Assembly: GCA_964549505.1 (NCBI GenBank)
Contig: CAZJVD010000008.1
Location: forward strand, 65,978-129,977
Direction of reading: 5' to 3'
DNA length: 64,000 bases
Source: CAZJVD01 sp964549505
GTDB taxonomy: Bacteria > Bdellovibrionota > UBA1018 > CAZJVD01
Position 1 is the stretch's first letter. Each line of letters starts with the position of its first letter. Below the pieces are notes generated by a model. That model was not told the DNA's origin, did not search any database, and saw nothing but the letters and a program-made list of their open reading frames with translations. Positions 50,683 through 58,488 of this stretch are shown here, one piece after another. The translations under genes were made by a program, and so were the position numbers.

Positions 50683-52538
50683 TCAGAACTGGGCTCGCTT
50701 TTTGCTTGGCGAGATTCATAGTGCCAAGGCATTTACGCTTCACGATAGGTGCGTCTTTACTCGCAATAGCCTCGATCTGCGCTTCTGCGTGCTCGTCATT
50801 CCCTGTTGCTGATGATTTGCAGAAAACTGTAACCGGCGCGGCAAAGCGAAAGTTGTTTGAGAAAAAGGAACAGGATGCGATCGAGAATTGGCGAATACTT
50901 GATGACGTTGATCTCACTCGCTATGTAACCGAAGTTGGAGAACGGGTTCGAAAGTCAAGCGATGTGCCGCCGGTCAGCTACTTCATTATCGATACGCCGG
51001 TCGTTCAGGCCGTATCGTCTTATACCGACGCAGCGATTTACATCACACGCGGAATGATAACCGCCATGAACAGTGAGGCGGAACTGGCTTGTCTGATTGG
51101 ACACGAACTCCATCACCAAGAGCAGTTTCTTAAAGGCCCAGAGAAAACCACAGATCCGTCGAATTCAGTTCGACGAGAAGTGCTAGAACAAATTGCGCCT
51201 GATTCTCTTCGTGGCTTCGGAATTCAAGATGACTTAGATGATATTTCTTATGCTAATTTTTCGAAGGCACGCGAAACATCTGCTGACGAAGCCGGAATAC
51301 GACTCTGTCACCACGCTGGATACGATCCCAAGGCGCTTTCCTCTCTTTTGAAGCGCTTGTCAGTCGAAGTGCGAAACGGAGTCCTAGAAAGAATCAAGAA
51401 GCTCAAGGGTTCCCACGAAGGACTAGCTGAACGAGCCCATCATCTTGAAGAAATTATTACCAATGAGAAGCTAGCTGTACGTCCGGGCACACTCACAGCT
51501 GGTCATTTCAATCGCGCTCTCGCGAAAGCTCGCGGCCGTAATGACAAGTTATCCCGTGAACAAGAGAGGACACTTGAAGATCTTAGTCGTTTCGAAAAAA
51601 TGGTTGAGAACTCCGATACCGAAAAGTCCGAACCTTGGAATACCAAGAAGATAGTTGAGATTGTCGATGCCGTTTCTAACATTATCCGGAAAGAGCGAAT
51701 CACTGCTCAAGAATTTCTCATAATCACTCCGAGCGGCGGCGGTCGCACGTCCGATTCCTTCATGGAAGAACGCGTGGTGAACCTAAGAAGTAAATTAGGT
51801 GATTACCGATCGATTGTGGTGGCAAGGGCTCAGGGGATTCTACTTGGGCTTTCTCGAATCGCTTTAGGTTTTACTCCCTACGTTGGTTCTGCGATCGACT
51901 TGTACGAAGTTGTCCGGGGTAAGGATTTCTTCTCCGAAGAAGCGCTCTCAGCCAGCGATCGAGCTCTCACTGCACTTGGGTTCGTCATTGGACAGGGAGG
52001 CAACTTAAGGAGACTTGAACAGGCTATTCTTCCCAGCATCAGAAATGCTTCGGAGGTAAGACAAATAGTCCGGGCTGCTGAGACCGAAGCAAAGATACTG
52101 GGCGCCGAAAACGTCGTGCGACATGGCCCAATGAATCCTGGAAGATTGCATGAAATTCCTTCACCAGCAGGAACCGTGGCTGACACTTTCAGATCAGGTA
52201 CGTATAGGCAGCTCGAAACAGTCAACTCAATAAAACTATACAGAGGCTATTCCGACGATTCAAAACAGCTCGCACACTACTGGTCGCTGGAACCACCCAA
52301 GAGTCGATTGCAGACAACAGTGGATTCGGCCATCGATCCGTCATGGAGTGGCAAACCAACGAAATGGATTGAAATAACGGTTCCAGCAAATGAGACCGTT
52401 TATCTCGGGGCTTCCGCTCCAATTCGACCCGGAGTCGGAGGCGGAAAGACCGCAGATCTCGTAGGAGGGGGTTCTCAAGTCTATGTCGAAAAGGCTGTAC
52501 CGCCTTCTTGGATCACCGGCAAAGGAGACTTGCGATAA
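50679..52538 (+). CDS. M48-family metallopeptidase lipoprotein with C-terminal toxin-like domain
   Basis: ATG 50679 (overlapping the abiEii stop) gives 619 residues. A hydrophobic signal ends in ICASAC, a probable lipobox. Residues ~60-260 form an M48 peptidase: LIGHELHHQEQF (HExxH) and KARETSADEAGIRL, which supplies the third zinc-ligand Glu. A helical linker follows. The last ~110 residues (IKLYRGYSDDSKQLAHYWSL, YLGASAP, GGGSQVYVEKAVP) match the kind of tip seen on polymorphic toxins, possibly ADP-ribosyltransferase-like. The small gene directly downstream is a plausible immunity gene. Delivered protease-toxin hybrids of this build are unusual. Confidence 0.82.
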   Translation: MIRTGLAFCLARFIVPRHLRFTIGASLLAIASICASACSSFPVADDLQKTVTGAAKRKLFEKKEQDAIENWRILDDVDLTRYVTEVGERVRKSSDVPPVSYFIIDTPVVQAVSSYTDAAIYITRGMITAMNSEAELACLIGHELHHQEQFLKGPEKTTDPSNSVRREVLEQIAPDSLRGFGIQDDLDDISYANFSKARETSADEAGIRLCHHAGYDPKALSSLLKRLSVEVRNGVLERIKKLKGSHEGLAERAHHLEEIITNEKLAVRPGTLTAGHFNRALAKARGRNDKLSREQERTLEDLSRFEKMVENSDTEKSEPWNTKKIVEIVDAVSNIIRKERITAQEFLIITPSGGGRTSDSFMEERVVNLRSKLGDYRSIVVARAQGILLGLSRIALGFTPYVGSAIDLYEVVRGKDFFSEEALSASDRALTALGFVIGQGGNLRRLEQAILPSIRNASEVRQIVRAAETEAKILGAENVVRHGPMNPGRLHEIPSPAGTVADTFRSGTYRQLETVNSIKLYRGYSDDSKQLAHYWSLEPPKSRLQTTVDSAIDPSWSGKPTKWIEITVPANETVYLGASAPIRPGVGGGKTADLVGGGSQVYVEKAVPPSWITGKGDLR

Positions 52539-52539
52539 C

Positions 52540-52824
52540 GTGAATACACCTACCAAAACAGCAGAGGAGATTCTTAGCGATCACATCAAGATCGAATGGC
52601 ATCTCACGCTCGTAGAGATTGCAAAGGATCTCTGCTCCTTGATCAAGTCAGGTCTGCTCAATCAGACAGCTGGCAGCATTCCGGTTTGTGAGGTGGTCCA
52701 TCTTTCTCAACAGTCGTTTAGTGCTCTTCTGCTAGAGTTTACGACTGTACCTGGGGGTACAAGGTATCGACTTACCTACAAGAATGAAGAACGTGGCTTT
52801 GGCGGCGTATTTGAACGCATTTAA
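52540..52824 (+). CDS. Small protein, putative immunity protein
   Basis: GTG 52540 lies one base after the toxin-like gene's TAA, with AAAGGAG ~12 bases upstream, giving 94 acidic residues (EEILSDHIKIEWHLTLVEI; HLSQQSFSALLLEFTT). The frame is open upstream to 52483 inside the previous gene, but that start is less likely. Size, acidity, absence of a signal peptide and position directly behind a toxin-like C-terminus are typical of immunity proteins. No family is recognised; the assignment rests on context. Confidence 0.65.
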   Translation: MNTPTKTAEEILSDHIKIEWHLTLVEIAKDLCSLIKSGLLNQTAGSIPVCEVVHLSQQSFSALLLEFTTVPGGTRYRLTYKNEERGFGGVFERI

Positions 52825-52854
52825 GGCCAACTACAATAATGTCGAACAGCTGGC

Positions 52855-53832
52855 GTGAGATATTCAATTGCCTTCTGGTGCCTTGCGGCAATAGCGGCGG
52901 CAAACGCAAATTCCGCGGAAAGCCCCTCGGCATATTGCGAACGACAACTTATAGAGTTCCTTTCGGACAAACAGCACGGGGATACGGGCGGACAATATGA
53001 TCGTCTTTCCGTTAACGACAAAGCAGCATTTAGAAAAGAATTTCAGAAAAAGTGTTTGCAGACAATTAGCACATCTGCGGAGGCGATCGATTCGACCGAT
53101 AGTCTAAGGGACTTGATTTTGTCGTCAAAGATCTCATGTGCTGATCTTGCCCCGACAGTTACAGTTCGCCAGAAAGCAGTTGCTTCCAGAGAGAATTCTC
53201 TCTCAACCGAAGAGGAAGCATTCATGAAGCGTTTCGTGGGTAAACAGTACGCCTTGGTCGCAGCCGAAGAACTATGTAAGCTTGAGCGTTTTAGAGCAAG
53301 ATTTACGTCGAGTACAGCTGAACTCTACAGCCTAGAACCGGTTATAGGCGATCCAATGCCGACATTCATGAAGTACGTACGCGACAATCCCCCAAAAAGT
53401 ACGACGGCGGCCGTCCTACTCTCATCTCTGTTAGGGGTTCTACAGTTCAAAGAGAAAAAGCTAAAATCTAATACTGCGATCGAGAACGGACTTCTTATCC
53501 TCGAGCGCACGCTTGTCATCCTAGAAACTTACGACGAATCTAAAGCTTCCTATTGGTCATGGAAACTCAGCACTGAGCAAGACCGAAAAGATTTCGACAA
53601 GATGATTCAGGCCAATAAGGACGGTTATCTCATGTTTGGCTTCGAAACAGTTCAGCAACTCGAAAAGGGAACTGAGAGTGTCGCTAAAAAAATCTCTGAT
53701 ATGAGAACTGCACGATCGCCTGCGTCCGAAGCTCAGGCAATGGAACGAAGACTGACAATGATTAAGCAACGCGTTAATGCAGTTAAAGAAAAGTTCAGAT
53801 CATTTCCTTCGGTGCACGAGACCGCTTATTAG
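52855..53832 (+). CDS. Exported helical hypothetical protein
   Basis: GTG 52855 starts a 325-residue protein with a signal peptide (SIAFWCLAAIAAANANS, cleavage near NSA). The mature part is charged and helical (EQDRKDFDKMIQANKDGY; a C-terminal coiled-coil-like region) with scattered Cys. No family is recognised. It follows the putative immunity gene by 30 bases and may belong to the same transcript. Confidence 0.7.
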   Translation: MRYSIAFWCLAAIAAANANSAESPSAYCERQLIEFLSDKQHGDTGGQYDRLSVNDKAAFRKEFQKKCLQTISTSAEAIDSTDSLRDLILSSKISCADLAPTVTVRQKAVASRENSLSTEEEAFMKRFVGKQYALVAAEELCKLERFRARFTSSTAELYSLEPVIGDPMPTFMKYVRDNPPKSTTAAVLLSSLLGVLQFKEKKLKSNTAIENGLLILERTLVILETYDESKASYWSWKLSTEQDRKDFDKMIQANKDGYLMFGFETVQQLEKGTESVAKKISDMRTARSPASEAQAMERRLTMIKQRVNAVKEKFRSFPSVHETAY

Positions 53833-54072
53833 TGTAGCCGTCCCCGCTGGGTCTGCCGGCACATTCCATTGTCCGTAGCCAAACCATAGCCACGATGTAG
53901 CCAACTCACGTAACTTCGGGAAACACCGAGTAACGTGATTGGCGATGAACTCGCTTTAAAGCTCTCGGGAACTCCGGTTTGTTATCGTAGAACCGTAGAA
54001 CCAAACTTACTGTCGTTGAAAACGCACCGCGATCAAAACGACACTTTTAGTGTCGTTTCGCCGCGGATGTGC
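53833..54072. other. Gene-free stretch before element C
   Basis: Contains an imperfect hairpin near 53905-53937 (CACGTAAC...GTAACGTG), a partial direct repeat CGTAGAACC around 53986-54002 and the minus-strand terminator at 54036-54058. No credible gene. Confidence 0.5.
54036..54058 (-). terminator. Terminator downstream of tRNA-Leu and element C
   Basis: A perfect 10-bp stem with 3-base loop: AAACGACACT (54036-54045) and AGTGTCGTTT (54049-54058). Read on the minus strand it ends in TTTT, fitting an intrinsic terminator for the metF-tRNA-Leu transcript. It stands 14 bases beyond the duplicated tRNA end. Confidence 0.6.
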
Positions 54073-54447
54073 GTGGTGCCGAGGACCGGAATGGGCTCCG
54101 CGCTTTCCTGCGCTCCGCCTCTCGCACAGAACGTCGCGCCTCCAGGCGCTCCTCTTTATATTTTCGCCTTCGGCGAACTCTCGTGAACCGGGCGGCGTGA
54201 CAACCACGCCGCTACCACTCGACCCCTGACCCCGCGAGCACCACACTTGTCCTCTCACACACGCCAACACGACTTCTGGTTTAAACCACTCCCTCTTTCT
54301 TAAGCACTCTCAAGGCGTTCCCACGCGAAGGCAGGATGCCGAGAGCGTGGGCAGGGTACAACCATGGATGGTGGCGCATTGAGAGTGCTTAAGAAAGAGG
54401 GAGTGGTTTAATGCAAAAATATTCTTGGCGTGTGTGAGAGGACAAGT
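54073..54447 (-). mobile_element. tRNA-end palindromic element (copy C), ORF-less, 375 bp
   Basis: Bounded by the 20-base tRNA-Leu 3' end (54448-54467) and its exact copy (54073-54092). Inner arms 54282-54313 and 54379-54410 are a perfect 32-bp inverted repeat; outer arms 54238-54267 and 54425-54454 also pair and run into the tRNA CCA end. The loop holds CCCACGC...GCGTGGG (54320-54351, inner GGC-AGGAT-GCC) and ACCATGGATGGT (54361-54372). In tRNA orientation a hairpin, the sequence GGTTCACGAG and a GAGCGC...GCGC hairpin follow, as in copy B. Arms of B and C differ in sequence while core and right end are shared. No ORF or recombinase. Confidence 0.75.
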
Positions 54448-54448
54448 G

Positions 54449-54538
54449 TGGTGCCGAGGACCGGAATCGAACCGGTACGGACCTTTTGGGCCCCCAGGAT
54501 TTTAAGTCCTGTGCGTCTACCTATTTCGCCACCCCGGC
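54449..54538 (-). tRNA. tRNA-Leu (anticodon TAA)
   Basis: Ninety bases with acceptor GCCGGGG/CCTCGGC, a long variable arm (GGGGGCCCAAAAGGTCC region), anticodon arm CAGGA-CTTAAAA-TCCTG and T arm CCGG-TTCGATT-CCGG, with encoded CCA. The anticodon UAA reads TTA/TTG. The first 18 bases overlap the end of metF, including its stop codon. Confidence 0.96.
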
Positions 54539-55510
54539 GTTGAATTGGCGTTTGAGTTCAGAGATAGCGTAGGCCGAACCACGAGCATCGCCAATAACAA
54601 AAAGATGAATTCCGGGCGCACCCTCCGCACGGAGTTCGCTCACGAGACGCAAGAACGGAATAAGCGCCTGTGCGAGCGAATCGACATCGTCGCCCGCGCG
54701 CGAATACTCATCAGGGAGATCGCGAATATACCAATCGGGCACACTAACCTTGAACTGATCGCGCATCCGTTCGGCCATCTTTTTTGACCGCAAAACGCGC
54801 ACTCCCGGAAGAACGGGAACCTCGATACCTGCACGAAGACTGTCTTGGAGAAACCGCGCGTAGACATCGGGATCGAAAAGCATCTGCGTGATACCGTACG
54901 ATGCGCCGGCACGGATTTTCTGCTCAAAAAACTGAATACGCTCCTTTGGATCCGGATGTTCAGGGTAACAAGCTGATCCAATACAAAAATCGGTCTGCAT
55001 CTGTCGACCGACAGCCTCGGCCACGTCACTCGACTTTGGAAGCCGCGGGCGATTCAAGAACACACCCTCGTTCAAGCGCCGAATCTGCTCAATCAGATGA
55101 TGCGCGTAGGGATAGGAACCTTCTTTAGGCTTCCAATCGGGTTGACCGACGGGTGGATCTCCACGAAGCGCTAAGATATTTCGGATTCCGAAATAAAAAT
55201 GATCCATCAGGCTGTTTTCAACTTCTTCTGGCGTGAGATCGCGACACGTAAAGTGAGCAATAGCAGGGCGCTTGAAACGCTCCTTGATGGCTTGTGCGAT
55301 CGGAAGACTGCCGCCACGGAGACTGCCACCCGCCCCCTTCGTTACGGAGAGAAACTCGGCGCCACTTTCAAAGAGTGTTTCAATTTGACTGAGCACATCG
55401 CCCTGTTCGGCACCGTTTCTGGGCGGAATGATCTCAGCAGAGAACGAGAATGCACTCGCCTCCAAAAGCTCTGTCAAAGGCCGATCTTGTTCAAAAATGG
55501 AACGGAGCAC
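54521..55510 (-). CDS. metF: 5,10-methylenetetrahydrofolate reductase
   Basis: MetF reduces methylene-THF to methyl-THF with FAD, feeding MetH. The 329-residue protein shows family features: FSFSAEIIPPRNG (active-site Glu), ILALRGDPP, GSACYPEHPD and GASYGITQMLFDPDVY. The start is GTG 55508-55510. Its last five codons and TAG lie inside the tRNA-Leu gene on the same strand, an 18-base overlap. Processing of the tRNA by RNase P would remove the stop codon from that transcript. It is divergent from purK. Confidence 0.94.
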   Translation of the reverse strand: MLRSIFEQDRPLTELLEASAFSFSAEIIPPRNGAEQGDVLSQIETLFESGAEFLSVTKGAGGSLRGGSLPIAQAIKERFKRPAIAHFTCRDLTPEEVENSLMDHFYFGIRNILALRGDPPVGQPDWKPKEGSYPYAHHLIEQIRRLNEGVFLNRPRLPKSSDVAEAVGRQMQTDFCIGSACYPEHPDPKERIQFFEQKIRAGASYGITQMLFDPDVYARFLQDSLRAGIEVPVLPGVRVLRSKKMAERMRDQFKVSVPDWYIRDLPDEYSRAGDDVDSLAQALIPFLRLVSELRAEGAPGIHLFVIGDARGSAYAISELKRQFNAGVAK

Positions 55511-55630
55511 CTTGGCGCCGAAACTAGCAATTTTATACGCAAGAGAAAAGCAGGTTCTTCCGAGCCCCCTACGGCACCGGAAACATCTGAGTTTTTGACT
55601 TTTGAGTCCTTCGTCGGGCAGTTTAGAGCG

Positions 55631-56869
55631 GTGAAGCTTGGAATACTGGGCAGCGGTCAGCTGTCCTGGATGCTCTTACAGTCTGCTAAGAAGCTTGGCC
55701 TATCGGTCGATCTCTACGCTTCGCACGCGGAGGACCAGGCCACGCAAGAATCCGCCCGCGTAACCGTTGGCTCCCAAGAGAACCACGAAGCTTTGCGCAC
55801 GTTTCTCAGCCGCTGTGAAACGGTTCTCTTTGAAAACGAGTTCTGGAACACCGACGACCTCAGAAGCCTAGCCGACTCGTCGGTCGAATTTTTTCCTGCG
55901 CTTTCGGCGATTGAACTTGCTCAGAATAAACTCAGCCAAAAGCATCTTTTTCAAACCCTCGGAATCCCAACCCCTGCGTTTCGTATCTACGACAGCTCGG
56001 GAGTCGGAGCATTCGTTCGGTCGGTGTTTCAAGAGTGGAAAACGGGCGCTGTCCTGAAATGGGGACGCATGGGTTACGACGGCAAGGGCGTTTTCGTTCT
56101 GGATGATTTGCGGAACACGAAAGCTGCCGAGACATTCTGCGAACGGGCCGTCCAGAAAGGCGTACCGCTCTACGCGGAGGAGAAGGTTCACTTTCGTCGC
56201 GAACTGGCGCTCATCACAACCCGCGGCCGAAACCGTGACGGACACCGTGACAGACACAATGAGCAGGTGTTTTTCCCCCTCGTCGAAACACGCCAAAAAC
56301 ACGGTGTCTGCGAGCTTGTGTCCAGTCTCGGCCACGAAGCGGCTTCTTTGCAAACGACCGCAGAGTCCTGGGGACGATCGATTGCTGACCAGGCCGGTCT
56401 TCTCGGAACATTTGCACTTGAGATTTTTGAAACGGAAACAGGTGGACTCTTAGCGAACGAACTGGCTCCGCGGGTTCATAACTCAGGACACTTTTCTATC
56501 GACGGTGCGAGCGTCAGTCAGTTCGAGCTACACATGCGAGCGGCTGCTGGACTCGCGCTCGAAACGCCGATCTGTCGTCCGTGGTTTGCGATGTGGAATC
56601 TCTTGGGTCCGTCCGGCATCGAGAGTCGCGTCCGCAAAGGCGGCTGGAACGAGCTTGCCGACCGGCTTAATACGGAGTTTGCATCTTTAGAGAAGCGTGG
56701 AATCCGCGCCCGCTCTTTTCTTTACGGAAAATCTGAAGTTCGCCCATGGCGAAAGCTCGGTCATATTGGTTTCTGGGCCGACAAACCACCGACCATCTTT
56801 GACGTTGAGGCATTGCGAGAGATCTGGACCGACTGGTGTCAGTCCCTCGTACCGATTCGTCGACGATAA
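55631..56869 (+). CDS. purK: N5-carboxyaminoimidazole ribonucleotide synthase
   Basis: PurK carboxylates aminoimidazole ribonucleotide with ATP and bicarbonate in purine synthesis. The N-terminus VKLGILGSGQLSWMLLQSAK, the ATP-grasp part LKWGRMGYDGKGVFV, the metal-binding NELAPRVHNSGHFSIDG and SQFELHMRAAAGL are all characteristic. I chose GTG 55631, giving 412 residues; the open frame runs to 55199 antisense to metF. A short insert rich in Arg and His (TTRGRNRDGHRDRHNEQ) interrupts the ATP-grasp domain. No purE is adjacent. The end overlaps the convergent YkgJ-type gene by 31 bases. Confidence 0.93.
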   Translation: MKLGILGSGQLSWMLLQSAKKLGLSVDLYASHAEDQATQESARVTVGSQENHEALRTFLSRCETVLFENEFWNTDDLRSLADSSVEFFPALSAIELAQNKLSQKHLFQTLGIPTPAFRIYDSSGVGAFVRSVFQEWKTGAVLKWGRMGYDGKGVFVLDDLRNTKAAETFCERAVQKGVPLYAEEKVHFRRELALITTRGRNRDGHRDRHNEQVFFPLVETRQKHGVCELVSSLGHEAASLQTTAESWGRSIADQAGLLGTFALEIFETETGGLLANELAPRVHNSGHFSIDGASVSQFELHMRAAAGLALETPICRPWFAMWNLLGPSGIESRVRKGGWNELADRLNTEFASLEKRGIRARSFLYGKSEVRPWRKLGHIGFWADKPPTIFDVEALREIWTDWCQSLVPIRRR

Positions 56870-57282
56870 GGACAAAATCCTAATCGTGGGCCAACCGAAA
56901 CTGGAAAGCGCCGACAGACCTCGGGACGCGCCGTATACACCGTACACTGGCGCGTTTTCGGATCGAGCAGGATGCAATCTCCCTGTGCTGACCGTGAAAC
57001 CGTGAAAATACCAGTCTTCGCATGATAACGCTCAATCTTTCCGGCACTCTTGAGACGCTTGATACACGCCGCTAATGACGTCTCGGCCTCTTCGAGCGTC
57101 AGCCAACCCAGGCGCTCAAGATCCAAAACGCTCGCTTCGAGTGGAAGGCTACAACATCCGGCCTGACAGGTTTTACAGAGCGACTTTTTATAGGGTCCCC
57201 ATGTCGAGGGACGTCCAGGATCCGACACGATCCTCAATCCACGACCGGTTACGCTGTCACGAGATGAGGCGCACGTACACAA
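56839..57282 (-). CDS. YkgJ-family cysteine-cluster protein
   Basis: The protein (up to 147 residues) has the CxxCxxxCC cluster (CKTCQAGCC) and the distal C-x(5)-RPEVCRRFP pattern typical of YkgJ/zinc- or iron-chelating domain proteins of unknown function. The ATG 57282 start overlaps the desaturase by 34 bases; a GTG at 57226-57228 behind TTGAGG is an alternative. It follows the desaturase in one transcript and overlaps purK at its 3' end. Confidence 0.83.
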   Translation of the reverse strand: MCTCASSRDSVTGRGLRIVSDPGRPSTWGPYKKSLCKTCQAGCCSLPLEASVLDLERLGWLTLEEAETSLAACIKRLKSAGKIERYHAKTGIFTVSRSAQGDCILLDPKTRQCTVYTARPEVCRRFPVSVGPRLGFCPYRRRIGTRD

Positions 57283-58400
57283 TCACGCCATTTGGCATAA
57301 ACCACTTCAAACTCGTGTTTTGCTTTTCGAAACTCGGCTCGCAACATCTCGAGTGTTTCGTGTCCATGAGCATGACTCTCCTTACGAGCCGCTTGATACT
57401 GCTCCCAAGCCTTGCGAAACTGCTCTTGAGCCGCTTCTACTTTCTCTTTGAAATGCGCAACACTCTCGTTCCATTGGCCCTTTAAGACGAGCCGCTTTTC
57501 CTGCATCGCAAGGCGCGCGCGGAACATATCACGTTGGGCGGCACGCTTGAGATTCCAGGTCATACCGACCCTAGAAAGACCGCTCACAAGCCATTTGGTT
57601 GGATCCCAATCAAACCAACGAATTCCGTTTCGATAATCAAACTCGTACTTGTGATGAAAGTTATGAAAACCCTCGCCAAATGTTAGGAACGCAAACCAGT
57701 ACGAATCACGAGCCGTGTTTTGGTCGGTAAAAGGCTGTGCTCCGAAGTAGTGGCAGAGCGAGTTCACGAAAAACGTACAGTGTTGCATGAAGACCACTCG
57801 GAACACGCTTCCGATGAAAAATCCGTTCAGCAATCCGTCCGCAACAGGAAGACCAGCGCGCGACGCGACCCATCCACCAAACAAGGTCGGAAACATGAAA
57901 CCAATCCCGATCGCCAACAGCAAGTAGTTACGATGCTGCCATCGAATCAAGGGATCGTTCTCAAGATCGTTAAACTTGACGTGCGCGTACTTTGAGCTGT
58001 CATGAAAAAAGATCCATCCCATGTGGGCATGAAAAAAACCTTGGCGAATATTGTAGGGATCATCGACCGTGTCGACTCGGTGATGATGCCGACGATGGTC
58101 CGTGCACCACTCAAGAGCCGAGTTCTCAATCGCGATCGCACCGAAGACTAAGTAAAAGAGTCTCAACAGAGGATGCGCTTCATAACTCTTGTGCGAGAAC
58201 AACCGATGGTACCCACCCGAGATACCCAGGCTTCCAAACACCCACAACACGAACGTGAGCGCATAGAGCGGCCAATAAGCCGCACTCCACGTGACCCATC
58301 CAAAAACGAGCGCAAGTACGAGTGCGAGCGGTGAGCCCACGAGGAAGGCGACGTTCGTCCATGAAATCTTCTCAAGATTCGCGTTAGTCGTTTGATTCAT
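57249..58400 (-). CDS. Membrane acyl-CoA/acyl-lipid delta-9 desaturase
   Basis: With ATG 58398-58400 the protein has 383 residues. The eight-His metal site is complete: HRLFSH, TDHRRHHH and EGFHNFHH. Hydrophobic segments flank the first box (VAFLVGSPLALVLALVFGWV; LYALTFVLWVFGSLGISGG). A charged, helical C-terminal extension of ~100 residues is unusual. It introduces a cis double bond into saturated acyl chains, adjusting membrane fluidity. The frame extends 12 codons upstream, but TATAAT lies in that part, six bases before the chosen ATG, so the shorter, leaderless form is favoured. Confidence 0.92.
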   Translation of the reverse strand: MNQTTNANLEKISWTNVAFLVGSPLALVLALVFGWVTWSAAYWPLYALTFVLWVFGSLGISGGYHRLFSHKSYEAHPLLRLFYLVFGAIAIENSALEWCTDHRRHHHRVDTVDDPYNIRQGFFHAHMGWIFFHDSSKYAHVKFNDLENDPLIRWQHRNYLLLAIGIGFMFPTLFGGWVASRAGLPVADGLLNGFFIGSVFRVVFMQHCTFFVNSLCHYFGAQPFTDQNTARDSYWFAFLTFGEGFHNFHHKYEFDYRNGIRWFDWDPTKWLVSGLSRVGMTWNLKRAAQRDMFRARLAMQEKRLVLKGQWNESVAHFKEKVEAAQEQFRKAWEQYQAARKESHAHGHETLEMLRAEFRKAKHEFEVVYAKWRDCVRAPHLVTA

Positions 58401-58406
58401 AAGCCA

Positions 58407-58435
58407 ATTATAAGCGCCAGTTTTCTGTTTTGTCA
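58407..58435 (-). promoter_or_regulatory. Promoter of the desaturase gene, leaderless geometry
   Basis: Minus strand: TGACAA (58430-58435), 17 bases, perfect TATAAT (58407-58412). The gap to ATG 58400 is six bases, so the RNA should begin at the ATG. Confidence 0.7.
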
Positions 58436-58488
58436 TTGAGATTCCCTTGCAATTTCACTATGCTCGGTCGAGATCAATTGGGGGTATC

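Noticed and set aside
54007..54270. Open frames within element C
   Set aside because: They come from hairpin-rich noncoding sequence and the duplicated tRNA end.
54361..54372. CsrA/RsmA-type site (hairpin with GGA in the loop, ACCATGGATGGT; ACATGGATGT on the opposite strand of copies A and B)
   Set aside because: The GGA reading exists only on the strand opposite to tRNA transcription, and the same hairpin is better explained as part of the element core. Antisense transcription would be needed.
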